Origin: Mortierella alpina
Lineage: Eukaryota; Mortierellomycota; Mortierellomycetes; Mortierellales; Mortierellaceae
Assembly: GCA_029449245.1 (NCBI GenBank)
Contig: JANATF010000002.1
Coordinates: 682,001-746,000, forward strand
Length of the DNA: 64,000 bases
Direction of reading: 5' to 3'
This document shows positions 10,700-21,352 of this stretch, piece after piece. A program made the position numbers and the translations under genes. Under the pieces are notes generated by a model. It was given only the letters and a program-made list of their open reading frames with translations, made no database searches and was not told where the DNA came from. Each line of letters starts with the position of its first letter. Position 1 is the stretch's first letter.

Positions 10700-12515
10700 A
10701 ATGTGTCTAGTGTGAAACGCTCGAGGAAGATCGAAGATAGTAACAATTGAGGAAGTAGCCATAGGGACGTTCGGGATGTAGTTACTCATAACCGGCTCAT
10801 AGCCGGTGCATGATGAGTCAGGGGAACTGGACAGATCGTAGAGAGCTACTTGTGAAGAGGATACTATATGTAACCTCGAGGGATTCAAGCTAGAACTGCG
10901 TATGGATCAAGAAGTAAGTGCACATAATTGGATAGTATATGTGAGACCATTGCTACCATGTACTTACTTCACTTACGGTGGTTATGGTGCTAAGTCAAGG
11001 CAACATGAGAAAGGGAAAAGTACAGGGCTTCAGAGGAACTGATAGCAGGATTGGATCTATGCTGAAGTGGTCATACCGTACCAGCTACTGTGTCAGAAGT
11101 TGTCTGTTGATGTGTTTACTAGAAAACAAGGGTGACTTTGAGGTGTTTGAGGTGTGCTCATTTTGAACCACGAGAAAGTTCTGGTGCCACAATCAGATGA
11201 GACCGTGCTTACCAAAATCGCAGTATAATAATAGGAGCAGCAGCTTGTCTTGTTCTCAGCGAACGACTATACATTCTCGCCTGGCGATGCTTATAGAGAT
11301 GGGGACAGAAAGATGCAGTCTGAAGTATCAATTGAGTTTCAAGAATGAATGCTCTTCAGACTATGACAATAAGAGAGGTTGGGCCTGCAGAATCGTGCTC
11401 CTTGGCACTATCAGTGTCTGCTCATGAAATCCTCGTCTCTCGAGCCCAAGTGTATCCCAAACTACGCGGGATGAGGGCCGATCGCTTGTAGTTTGCATTC
11501 TTGATTTCCGACCATCTGCCTCTACCTTTTTCACCCACGAACCCTCATTCACCAACATGAACTCTTCAAACGCCGCAGGCACATTGCCATGGATACCCAC
11601 AAAAGTGACCTCGTATCTCTTGAGGATTGAATTCTGAAAAGAGTGAGAACGTAGTGAGGAAGTGAGAGTGATAGAGGAGAAGATGGCATTCTGCGCAGGG
11701 AACTGGAAGCCCAAAAAACCTTTTTTTCCTCCCATTTTTCCTTTACTTTTTTTGCAGTTGGCTTTTCACTTCTCGCCCCAAAGCAACTGCCCGCATCCAC
11801 GCTTCAAACCTCTGTCCTTACTACCGAATTAGTTCACGCGAGCGAGCCTTTCCTCCTACGGAGGTGCAGCGCCAACTCAATATCATAAAAGCAGTGACTT
11901 CTTCTTTTTGTCCACATCTCTATATAGCAGCAAGTATCCTCCTCATGGTACACTGTGCACAATGCACTAGTAGATGGCCAACGCGGGCATAATATTTGCA
12001 ATTGCGGTCACTCCCCCCAGATCCATGCTTCCTTGCATGTATTAATACTCCTCAAGACGAAAGCGGCGTCTACTAAAATTAACTTCACGATGCGGATCTC
12101 TGGTCAGAATGCGGTCTTAGCGTTTTGGTGAACTATGTTTTTTAACTCACGAACCAAGAACAAGAAAGCCGGGGTGTCAACAGTGAATAACGATTGGCCA
12201 AAATTGCTGTCCGTGCGTAAACATTTTTGTCACGCAGCGCCGCGTGTAAATTTAGATACCGGGTGTTCATGACCAATTTGTCAAGGGTAGTAACGTCGCT
12301 ATCCTACACCAAATAATTGCAACAGGCAGCATAAAAGGGGCTGAGATTTCCTTGACAGCAGCATCTCCTCATTCTCCTTCCACCATCTATTTTCCAATCC
12401 AGTTCCTGAAGCTCCTCTCGATTCAAGGTTAGGACATCTTTAACAGATATCGAATGCTTGCTGTTCTATGCATGCGCCTGTTGTACTGACTTTTCTTTTA
12501 CTCTCAGCGAATAGC
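10700..12515. other. Intergenic stretch with one weak coding candidate
   Basis: A minus-strand open frame at 11361-11735 has protein-like composition (RYEVTFVGIHGNVPAAFEEF) but no recognised domain and no convincing start, so I leave it as a weak candidate. Just upstream of the beta-trefoil gene are an ATAAAAGG element at about 12332-12340 and a possible 5'-UTR intron ending in CTCTCAG at 12507. Confidence 0.35.
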
Positions 12516-13043
12516 ATGCGCTACGCCGTTATCGTCCTCATTGCGATCCTCGCGGTCACCCATGCAGTCATGGCTGCTGCTCCATTGCTTGCTAACGGAT
12601 ACTACCGCATCTATACCGGAAATAGTCATCACCCTCCTTCGAACCGGTACTTTACTGCCAAGACAGATGATAGAGCTGGGTCCGTGAGTCTTGAGCCCAA
12701 TTCGACGAGTCTGATGCAAGTGTGGCAACTCCATAACTACCCCAATGGCCAAGTATCCCTTGAACTTCGCGGAAGGAAAAACTATTACCTTTCTGAGGGC
12801 CGATTGGGAGCCTTTCCTGGAACCGCGGTCGGCGTGACCCGCACACATCGGAGGTGGAACATTGTGAAGTTCGCAGGTGGCCCGTTCACTCGGTACACTC
12901 TAACTTATCCGAGGCAGGTCTCCAACAAGACACTTGTGGTGAGCACAGGCACTGGCTCGTTGGATCCAAAGCGCATTGCCTTTCAGAATGATGATAACCA
13001 AGACGTCACATCGGCCTGGAAGTTTGCTCCATACGAGAACTAA
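12516..13043 (+). CDS. Secreted beta-trefoil-like protein (ricin-B/I66 inhibitor type)
   Basis: The protein is 175 aa from the ATG at 12516. Residues 1-21 form a signal peptide (RYAVIVLIAILAVTHAVMA). The mature protein starts LLANGYYRIYTG and shows three spaced tryptophan modules: VWQLHNYPNGQVSLEL, RWNIVKF with RYTLTYP, and SAWKFAPYEN at the C-terminus. This spacing is typical of beta-trefoil folds such as ricin-B-like lectins and the fungal peptidase-inhibitor family I66; the 'G-YYRI' opening fits the latter. Carbohydrate binding or protease inhibition outside the cell are the two likely roles, and sequence alone does not decide between them. An ATAAAAGG element is about 175 bases upstream. 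An upstream ATG at 12468 extends the frame but breaks the signal peptide, so I rejected it. Confidence 0.75.
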   Translation: MRYAVIVLIAILAVTHAVMAAAPLLANGYYRIYTGNSHHPPSNRYFTAKTDDRAGSVSLEPNSTSLMQVWQLHNYPNGQVSLELRGRKNYYLSEGRLGAFPGTAVGVTRTHRRWNIVKFAGGPFTRYTLTYPRQVSNKTLVVSTGTGSLDPKRIAFQNDDNQDVTSAWKFAPYEN

Positions 13044-13237
13044 AGAGAGTTGATGATTGCAACACTTTCAGTCCAAGTTTCTTAGCAGGAGTAGCATTTC
13101 CGTAACAATGAATAGCACAGGTGTAGAGACCGTCTCGCACCTTGTATTGATGAAATTATAAAGAATGCCGTACTTCGTTACTGAGTGCGAGCCACACCCA
13201 GTAGAGCAAGATGTATTTGATGATCCCGTATTTTTGC

Positions 13238-14683
13238 TCATTTGTCTTTCTTCATGACCACACCAAGAGCACCGATACCAAAGAGGGTGCACAAGACAAC
13301 AGACCAAGTCGTGACGACCATTGCTCTCTGGCTGATGACGCCTTGCTGCTGTGCCTGCTGGGCCATTAACAGCCCCAGCTCGCCACGGGCAATCATGGCG
13401 GTCCCCACCATCCAGCGAATATTGCAATTGAACTCCACACCGTGCACGCCTGGAACCGATGCCACCGAGGCTTTTGGAGAAACTACGATCATAGTCGTCA
13501 GCTTTGAGAGGGATGCGATCACGGCATAAACTAGCCCCCATCCAAACAGGACAGGCTCCAGGAGCTTGGTCAAGGGTATGGCCATCCCTATCGATGCAAA
13601 AAACAAGGCGTTCAGCGCTGGCTGGATCGTGTTGGTGACCTGCTGCTCATACTCGTACTGAAGGTTGCTGAACGGCGAAAAAAAGACTCCTGCTACAAAT
13701 GCACCCAATAGTCGCGAGCTGCCCAGATACTCGGCCAGAATGCTGTAGCCCAACCCTGAGATGACCATCCCGGCCAGCTTGATTGTCGCCTCGAATCGGC
13801 TGTAAAGATGTATGACTCTGCTCCAGATCCTGCCTGGTTGATTTCTGTTTCTCTGACGGTCTTCAACTCTGTCGCTGTTTTCTCTGAAGACTCTTGCATC
13901 GGTGCTCTCATTTCCATGCTCATCATAAGCATGCCTCCTGTCGCCCATATCCAGGTCAAGTTCAATATTGGGCTTCTTCATGGTCTTTTTACGCACCACG
14001 ACGACACAACCAACGATTCCCACGCCAATAATCCCCAGACTGGCAAGTACGGGCTGGATGACGGTCATAGCCTGGATCCCTGATCCCGAAGCTGTCTCCG
14101 AATGCCCGATGCTGGAGACGATGCCCAACAGGATGAGACTCACAACGTCGTCCAGCATGGCAGCGGTGGTGATCAAGGTCCCCACAGGCGAGTCGAGGAC
14201 CTGCTGCTGCTTCATCATGGTTACTGCGATTGCAATGGAGGTTGAGGCCAAGGCTGCTCCTGAGGCAATTGCCTCTGTCACACGCTGTGGTGGTGGGTTG
14301 CTATTGCCTGTGCTGCGATCCAGAGCCTGGATGTGATCCAAGTGCGACAGCCCATACATGAATCCGAATCCAGTCGCCAATGGCACGACTGTGCCCACCA
14401 TGGCCACAAGAGCAGCTCTGGGTCCTGCTGTGAGCACCCTGTTGAGATTGGTGCCCAATCCAGCCTCAAAGATGAGTCCCAAGACACCGAGCTCCCCTGC
14501 GAGGACGAGGATGGTCTTGTCTGCGGGCAGCAGAGTGCCGACAGCGATGTTCCCGAAGAGCAGGCCGATGAGGAGCTCACCGAGGAGGCGACAGCGCATG
14601 AACTCGTCGAACAGCGTGCCTGACAGCCACAGCGAGACTGCAAAGAGGCAGAAGCAGGCGAGCTGGAGCGGGAAAGACAACAT
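13238..14683 (-). CDS. Cation/proton antiporter, CPA2 (Na_H_Exchanger) family
   Basis: A single-exon gene of 481 aa from the ATG at 14683. The sequence is mostly transmembrane helices. Residues 60-80 (LGVLGLIFEAGLGTN) match the 'E-G' helix of CPA2 carriers. ASTSIAIAV lies near 147. The double-Asp ion-binding motif MLDDVVSLILL has D178 and D179. A hydrophilic loop occupies about 232-288. C-terminal helices include GRLLGAFVAGVFFSP-like and MIARGELGLLMA segments (MIARGE is typical). It would exchange monovalent cations for protons at the plasma membrane, vacuole or another organelle; which ion cannot be read from sequence. Full family length is about 400-480 aa, so it looks complete. A (GATGCT)n microsatellite lies in the probable 5' leader at 14749-14791. 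Confidence 0.88.
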   Translation of the reverse strand: MLSFPLQLACFCLFAVSLWLSGTLFDEFMRCRLLGELLIGLLFGNIAVGTLLPADKTILVLAGELGVLGLIFEAGLGTNLNRVLTAGPRAALVAMVGTVVPLATGFGFMYGLSHLDHIQALDRSTGNSNPPPQRVTEAIASGAALASTSIAIAVTMMKQQQVLDSPVGTLITTAAMLDDVVSLILLGIVSSIGHSETASGSGIQAMTVIQPVLASLGIIGVGIVGCVVVVRKKTMKKPNIELDLDMGDRRHAYDEHGNESTDARVFRENSDRVEDRQRNRNQPGRIWSRVIHLYSRFEATIKLAGMVISGLGYSILAEYLGSSRLLGAFVAGVFFSPFSNLQYEYEQQVTNTIQPALNALFFASIGMAIPLTKLLEPVLFGWGLVYAVIASLSKLTTMIVVSPKASVASVPGVHGVEFNCNIRWMVGTAMIARGELGLLMAQQAQQQGVISQRAMVVTTWSVVLCTLFGIGALGVVMKKDK

Positions 14684-15938
14684 TGAACATCACTGCAGAC
14701 GTGCTGGTGGTGGCGAGAGGGATGCGGGTGACAAGGAGAGAGCGAACAGATGCTGATGGTGATGGTGATGCTGATGCTGATGCTGATGCTGCAAGTGGAT
14801 GATGGATCGACGAGGTCAATGAGATGGGAATCACATTGGCAGAGGAGGCACAGACAGAAAATGAGCGCAACATGCAGCTCATGCACCGCAGTCATATACC
14901 TGTCCAAGTAGACTGTTTCGGTCTGAGGATGAGAAGAGTCTGTGCTCATCGTGCCATTGCTGTCGCGCCTCCCTTTTCTCGCTCCACTCCCCTGGTCCTT
15001 TTGAAGCCTCTCTTCTTGTTCTATTCCTTACTCCATCCCTTCGATCATTCATACGCCTGCAGTTCCCCTTGGTCCTTCTAAAGCCCCTCCAATTCAGCTT
15101 CGTTTCTACACCCCTGGTTGGCATCCTTCCACACTCACCACGAATTTCCATAGAAGTGCAACCAATCGGCCCACATTGACAGCCATACAGCACCACGCTA
15201 ATTCAAACCCTCCCTCCACAACGACAACGGTAAGAGATTGCCCGCTTGGTTGTGTAATTTGTGCTTCCCCTTTAATTATTCACTCATTAGACTAGTTGAT
15301 GGTGAACGTTGACCACAGACGTGGTAGTTCTAAAAGCGGTCGGTCCCAAATGAACCTCCAGATTGAATGGCCTACCTTCCTGGAGGACGGGGGAACATTC
15401 CCGCCCTATGCCTCAATTGATCTTTGTAGACCTTTTTCGTGATGGAAAATGATGAGAAGGGGAAGCATGTGAGACATATGAAGGTACAATGAGATGCAAG
15501 CAATGAGAAACGCAGGCAAAGCAACTGCGCCTACCAGAGAGAGGGGTACCAGGACGCGAATCATCCGAGAGACGGCCAGGGAGTGGAGTAGAAGCTCGAG
15601 CAGGGACAGGTGCACGGACTAACTCGGTGTAATCCGATGAGTGAGCATTACCTGGAGAGGGTCACTGGACGATGATGTGAATCGTGTCTTCTGGCAAGTC
15701 AGCGTCAAGGGCCTTGCCCATGTTCCTCAAGTCAAGACTGTTGGCTGGATCATCACCTTCTCGAAAGCTACGCCACTGCCGAAGCGAGAGTTGAGGAACA
15801 GTAGAGTTTATCATATAAAAGAATAATCAAGTCGACGACGGTCGGGGTGTTGCAAAAAAGAATAAAACGAAAAAGAAAAGTAAACCGCTTGTTTGATCTC
15901 CATGGATCCCAGTCCTGCCTGAAATGAGAGCACTTTAC
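14684..15938. other. Intergenic with microsatellite
   Basis: Contains the (GATGCT)n microsatellite at 14749-14791 in the probable 5' leader of the antiporter. A 69-aa hydrophobic minus-strand frame at 15406-15615 was considered but has no supporting context. Nothing else is recognised. Confidence 0.35.
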
Positions 15939-16473
15939 TCAATCACTGGGCGGCAGATTGATGTTGAATCTCTCATTACACTTGATGCACACGGTGTCAT
16001 TTCGGACACAGCAGTAGACAAACGGGAAACAAATGATGGATAAAAAAGTTCCAGAGTTGACTCCCAAACCACTATCCAAACGTAGCGAAGAATTGGTCAG
16101 CTTTTATTCATTAAAGATAACACGCACAATACACACGACACACATACCTGCGCGATCGAAGTTCATGATATCCTCCTTGTGGACAGAGCGGCAACGAGGC
16201 CGCAGTCTGTCGCCGTTCAAGAATAACCGAGGGTAGGACATCGTCGGCTAGATCCACGTGCTCTGTTAAAGGTCCAGAGCTCGCTTCGGGATGTTCAGTC
16301 GATCCTGTGTAATCTGCTGCTGTTGCTGTTGGGCCGGGTAACAGTGTCGTTGTATGACTACCACTCTTGGGTGGAGGTGAGCATGCGTTGGCATCCAAAG
16401 CCTGTGCTACCTGCGGAGTGATGGGCTTTTGCTGCTGTTCGTCAAGAGGCTGTTCAGTTGGATATCCGGACAT
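15939..16473 (-). CDS. Small membrane protein, BRI3/LITAF-like C-terminal domain
   Basis: Two exons on the minus strand: 16148-16473 and 15939-16071, with a 76-nt intron (GTATGT...GGATAG). Joined, they encode 152 aa. The N-terminal half is Pro/Gln/Thr-rich and low complexity. The C-terminal part has CPQGGYHELR, then a hydrophobic segment (GLGVNSGTFLSIICFPFVY), CC, and CIKCNERFNI. This order (Cys/Gly-Gly knuckle, membrane-embedded helix, CxxC) resembles BRI3- and LITAF-like small membrane proteins of the endosome/lysosome system, where the cysteines bind zinc on one face of the membrane. Phase and splice sites agree exactly. The family assignment is by motif only. Confidence 0.7.
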
Positions 16474-16878
16474 TTTTATTTCCGAGATTGGAATAGGAAG
16501 AAAAAAATAAAATTATCAACGGCACGGTGCAGCATCAGTAGGCTCTTAAACCATATTACCTAAAACGTCGTCGTCCTATAAGCGGGGGAGGGACTTCCTA
16601 TGGCAGTAGATGCGGGATTTTTCACCAAATCACCGAGTGCCGGTGGAGTCTAGACCATGAGGACAGGCTTAGAGGGGTCCAAGCCGCAAGCCAAACTTAA
16701 TCAATGCTTGCTTTTAAGACTCTCGGTCCTCCCTTCGCCTATCTCTACTCATTTTTCTTTCTCTCGTGTGATCGGGTAACACCAACCATAACATTTTTCG
16801 TGTTCTGGTCGTACAGCTGCGTCCTGATCGCTTTGCTCTGCAACACTTCCGTCAGCCTCGCGCCTCAGGCTGTTCACC
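16474..16878. promoter_or_regulatory. Divergent intergenic region before the P-type ATPase
   Basis: This 405-bp spacer separates the minus-strand BRI3-like gene from the plus-strand ATPase, so it must hold both promoters. A pyrimidine-rich tract (about 16740-16765, CTCTACTC...TTTCTTTCTCTCG) precedes the ATPase start. No defined element is certain. Confidence 0.4.
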
Positions 16879-19800
16879 ATGGTATCGGCCAACTCTGACT
16901 TGACAGTGCGCCTCCACGAAGAAAATGCCTCATCTTCGGCACCCGCTGCTGCTGCAGGTAGCATAGCCACCGATCAGCAAGATGTCTCCAATGAGAAGTA
17001 CAAGAGTGAAACTGTCGAGGGAAAGCATGCCACAAAGGAAAAGATGGTTGATATTGTAAGCATGTTCATCCCCCCCCCCCCCCCCCCCCGCAATGCACAT
17101 ATGACATCAGCCAATGACCCTTCCGCCTCTTAACTGCCATGTGTTTTGCTTTCTCGCCAAAAGACCGAGCACCTGTTTCCTGCCACGGAGATTGCTCACA
17201 GACTCGGCGTTAGCATCGATACAGCAAAGGCATCGAACAGCAAGGGTCTCGATTCGGCATTGGCTTCCCAGAAACTTGCCGAGGACGGACCTAACATTCT
17301 CTCGCCTCCGAAGCAGATCTCGCCCTTTGTCAAATTCATGCACTGCCTGACCTCGCTCTTCAACCTGATGCTGATTGTTGCCGGTATCCTCACCTATATC
17401 CTGGTGGCTGTCGATCCCAAGGGGAATAGAATCAATGTAAGTAGTATTCTGGATAGAGGGATATGTATCGCTGGAAGGGCTGAACCAGAAGCCATCATCA
17501 ACACAAATAGGGTCAAGTCTGAACGTTTGCATAACCTTTTCAACTGTCCCTTATTGTGTGCGAGATCTATCTCGGTGCTATTCTTATCATCGTTGCCTTT
17601 CTCAATGCCGCCATCGAGTTTTATCAAGCCCAAAAGTCTGCAGCCATTCTACAGTCCTTCCTGAACCTCATGCCCCAAAAGTGCTATGTCATTCGAGACC
17701 AAAAAGTGATACAAATCTGTGCCGCGGACTTAGTCCTGGGCGACATCGTCTACATGCGTATGGGCGACAAGGTGCCCGCCGACATCATGATCTTTGCCTG
17801 CTCCGACATGAAGGTGGACAACTCGTCCCTTACTGGAGAGTCGGATCCGCAGAGTCGCAGCCCCATCATCGAGCAAAAGAACCCGCTTGAAGCCCGGAAC
17901 CTCGCGTTTAGCGGCTCGTTAGTGATCAACGGCGAGGGCTATGGACTCGTCATTCGGACCGGAGATCGAACAGTGCTTGGACAGATCGCCGGAATGACTG
18001 CTGGTGAAGGCGCCGGAAGGTCACCCCTGCTTCACGAAATTGACAACTTTGTCAAGTTGATTGCCGGCATCGCCATCACGACTGCCATAATCTTCCTCCT
18101 CATCGGCTACTTCATGGTCTATCGCAGTCAAGGAACTTCCGGCATTGCCAGCACGCTCAACTTTGCGGTTGGTGTTTTCGTCGCTTGGGTGCCCCAGGGT
18201 CTCCCTGCCACAGTCACAATGTTGCTCACGATCGCGGCCAAGCGCATGGCTTCTCAAAACGTCCTCGTGAAGGACTTGACGGGTGTGGAGACCTTGGGTG
18301 CCATCACTCTTTTGGCCACGGACAAGACTGGCACTCTGACCCGCAATCAGATGACGGTTACCAACATCTGGTCGTCCAACACCCTGTATTCAGCCTTCCG
18401 CGGTGCTACCAATCATGACAACTCCTTCGATGCGTCCTCGCCAGGCATTCCTGAGGTGCTCTCGATTGCTTCTCTCTGCTCGCGTGCCAAGTTTGACCGC
18501 ACAGACGTGCCCATCTCGGAGCGCCAGGTGCTCGGCGACGCCACTGAGTCTGGACTGATGCGATTTGCTGCCAACAACATCAGGAACATTGACCAGTTGG
18601 GCGACCTGTACCCCAAAGTCTTTGAGATCCCGTTTAACTCTGACAATAAGTGGGCCATGAGTATCCACGACAAGGAGCACGCAACCGGAAAGTTCACTTT
18701 ATTGATGAAGGGTGCACCCGAGCGTATCCTGCGCCTCTGCAACACCATCCTCGTCAACAACGACGCCATGCCCTTGACGGAGGAGCATTCGAAGGCCTAC
18801 GACGAGACATATGCGCTGATGGCCTCGAAGGGTCATCGTGTCCTGGCTTTTGCCCAGCTTCTCCTCCCACGCGACCAGTACCCGGACGATATTTTGTTTG
18901 ACAAGGAAAAGATGAATTACCCCACGACCAACCTCTGCTTCGTCGGTCTGATCTCGCTCGAGGATCCGCCCAAGCATGGTGTGCGTGAGGCAATAGGCCG
19001 CTGTCGCTCTGCGGGCATCAAGGTGATGATGGTCACGGGAGATCATCCACTAACGGCCCTGGCAATTGCCCGCAAGATCAATTTGGTGTTGTCAGACACC
19101 AAGGAGATGGTTGCAAAACAGCGTGGTTGCTCCGTTGACGAAGTTGGTGATAACGAGTACAATGCGATTGTGATCCACGGTGAACAGATCGACGCGATGT
19201 CGGAACACGATTGGGACATTGCCTTTTCCAAGCCCGAGGTCGTCTTTGCCCGCACCTCGCCCAAGCACAAGCTGCAGATCGTAAAGCACGCTCAGGCTCA
19301 GGGCCACATCGTCGGCGTCACTGGAGACGGTGTTAATGACTCGCCTGCGCTCAAGAAGGCAGATCTCGGCATTGCGATGAACATATCGGGCTCGGATGTC
19401 TCCAAGGAAGCAGCTGCCATGATTCTGCTGGACGACAATTTTGCATCGACTGTCCGTGGTATCGAGGAGGGCCGACTCATCTTTACCAACCTGAAAAAGT
19501 CGATTCAGTACACACTTTCGCACTTGATACCAGAGGTCATTCCCCAACTGCTTTATGTCGTCGCCTCGGTTCCCTTGCCTATCACGGCTATTCAGATCTT
19601 GGCTATTGATCTCGGTTTCGAGCTGTTCATATCATTAACCTTTGCCTGGGACAAACCTGAGTCCAGGACTGGACTGATGCGCTTACCGCCCCGTAAGCCT
19701 GTAACACCCTCCTCGATCGAACGTCGTCAGCGGCTGGCCACACGAGCATTGCCCGTAGTCTTCGATCCTGAGAAGGGAGAAGATATCAAGCCCCCTTTTA

Positions 19801-20468
19801 TGGCGCGCCTTCGTCACAGTTTTATGGCTCTCTTTACCAAGGTCTACTGGCGCGAAAAATTCGAGACTACGGAGGAAGAAGTCTTGGTCGATGCGAGACT
19901 CCTCTCCTGGTCCTATCTCGAAATCGGTATGATTCAGGCGATCGGCGGCATGATCACTTTCTTTGTTGTCCTATACAAGGAAGGCAATCTCACGCCAGCG
20001 ATGGCCGTCCAGTGGCAAAAGGACAACCAGTTCTCGAGCACTTCTCCCCAGGAGAACCTGGATCTGCTGGCCAAGGCTCAATCGTCCCTCTACCTCGGCA
20101 TCATGATTATGCAGTTGTTCAACCTCTTTGCCTGCAAGGCCCGGTATCGTATACCCTTTGGCTGGTATATGTTCACAAACGGTCGGACATTTATCGGGAT
20201 TGCCCTTGGCTGCGCGCTCGGCTTTTTTATTGTCTACACTCCCGGTGTGCACGTCGTCTTCGGCACCTATCCAGGCACGCCGTTTGTATACCTGCTGATA
20301 CCGATGGCGTTTGGCGTCCTTCTCCTCGTTTATGCCTCCGTGCGCCAATTGGTACTCCGCAAACTGAGCCCGACACCTTTGAACGAAGAGATCATTGGGC
20401 TGAACATGGTCCCAACCATCAAGACCATATTTAGCAGGACCCTTAGCAGGGTATCTGACAAGGCATAA
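16879..20468 (+). CDS. P-type ATPase, type IIC (Na+/K+-ATPase-like)
   Basis: Three exons: 16879-17055, 17164-17436 and 17565-20468, giving 1117 aa with phase-0 introns of 108 and 128 nt. Motifs: TGES at T240 (actuator), DKTGTLT with phospho-Asp D403, TGDGVNDSPALKKADLGIAM from residue 736, and an M4 segment WVPQGLPATVTMLL. The final region has about six membrane helices. The M4 ion-binding Glu of animal Na,K-ATPase (PEGL) is Gln here (Q361). The M5 motif LIPEVIP is kept, and M6 reads ILAIDLGFEL, with the first Asp kept and the second position Glu. It should be a membrane cation pump driven by ATP; ion choice is uncertain because of these substitutions. Intron 1 contains a run of about 20 C. 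The start ATG has a good context (CACCATGG). Confidence 0.93.
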
Positions 20469-20579
20469 AATCACGCATGTATTCGTCATTTTTCTATTTT
20501 TCAAAATAATCTCTATATGTTTCAAATATATCTCCAGTCCAGTTGCCAACAGGCACCAGCCTGTTTGTCTGAACGCCAT

Positions 20580-21279
20580 GATTCTCACACAGAGCTCGAC
20601 CCGACTGACGACATCTCCGAGGTGCTTGAGCAACAGCCGCCAAAGAAAACCATGCACATCATCGTCCAGCGCCCTCCTCAAGGTAATGTTGACGCGCTTG
20701 AGCTCACTCAGGCTCTGAGCTTGTTTCTTTTGTATTAACCTTATTTCAATTCTCCAACTGCATATGGTAGTCCAGGCACCCGTCCCAATCTGTCCCAATC
20801 CGTGCCTCCACTCCACTCCCTGGATATCTCTCGGATGAGTCGCGACCAGGTACCCCACCCACTCTCTGGTAAGTGCAACTGCTTGCCCTGCGTTTCTCAT
20901 TGCTTGCATCTCTTGGTGTCTCCCGCCTCACACACTTCCCATTCTCGTGCAACTAGGCGACCTCCACGTGGACGTCAAAAAGATCGCGGACAAGTTCTTT
21001 GCACCTGGACCAATTGTCGACTTTCTCGACACGTTTGTGAAGGGCAACAAGGCGCTACCTACTACTTCAGGATCCATTCATGGTTTTCCAAGAGCGTGGC
21101 GACGTGGTTTCAGTAAAGCCCCAGGCAGTCTGAGACGATTTGTCCTTTATCTAGACACGAAGGTAGACCCTGCTGAAATGAGTAGATCGAGAAACTTTGG
21201 AGGAGAGACTGAGAATGACCTAGAAAGGACAGAGCTCAAAATATGGAAGGCTGTGTTGACGGATCTTAGATCGTGGTAG
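20580..21279 (+). pseudogene. Crinkler (CRN)-type protein fragment, 5'- and 3'-truncated
   Basis: Three exon-like segments: about 20580-20682, 20776-20868 and 20957-21279, joined by GT-AG introns in compatible phases. The first encodes the end of a CRN header: ELDPTDDISEVLEQQPPKKT, then MHIIVQRPP, the signature that closes the ubiquitin-like N-domain. The third encodes DLHVDVKKIADKFFAPGP and FLDTFVKGNKALPTTSGSI, seen in fungal CRN-like proteins just before an NTPase module. The usual N-terminal 60 or so residues are absent, and the frame stops at 21279 before any P-loop. CRN-type proteins are secreted or nuclear effectors or host-defence-type proteins in oomycetes and fungi. The fragment starts about 110 bp after the ATPase stop, suggesting insertion or duplication of a partial copy. 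I infer it is non-functional. Confidence 0.7.
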
Positions 21280-21352
21280 TGTGTATCGCATGCACACGTT
21301 GTTATTTTCTAGTGCTAGATACATAGCCAGGTAGATAGTGTGTTGCATTCTT

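Noticed and set aside
11361-11735. 124-aa minus-strand frame as a gene
   Set aside because: Part of it looks protein-like, but there is no good start, domain or splice continuation; listed only as a weak candidate in the intergenic entry.
12468-12515. Upstream ATG for the beta-trefoil gene
   Set aside because: It would put extra residues before a textbook signal peptide, and the segment includes a probable splice acceptor (CTCTCAG).
14278-14949. 223-aa minus-strand Ser/Cys-rich frame
   Set aside because: It is antisense-frame noise over the antiporter gene and its (GATGCT)n leader.
17437-17664. Read-through of intron 2 of the ATPase as coding
   Set aside because: The conserved protein resumes only after the GCGAG acceptor at 17564, and the read-through frame is not conserved.
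19971-20909. 312-aa minus-strand frame
   Set aside because: It lies opposite the 3' part of the P-type ATPase and shares no family features; it follows from the GC-rich coding sequence.
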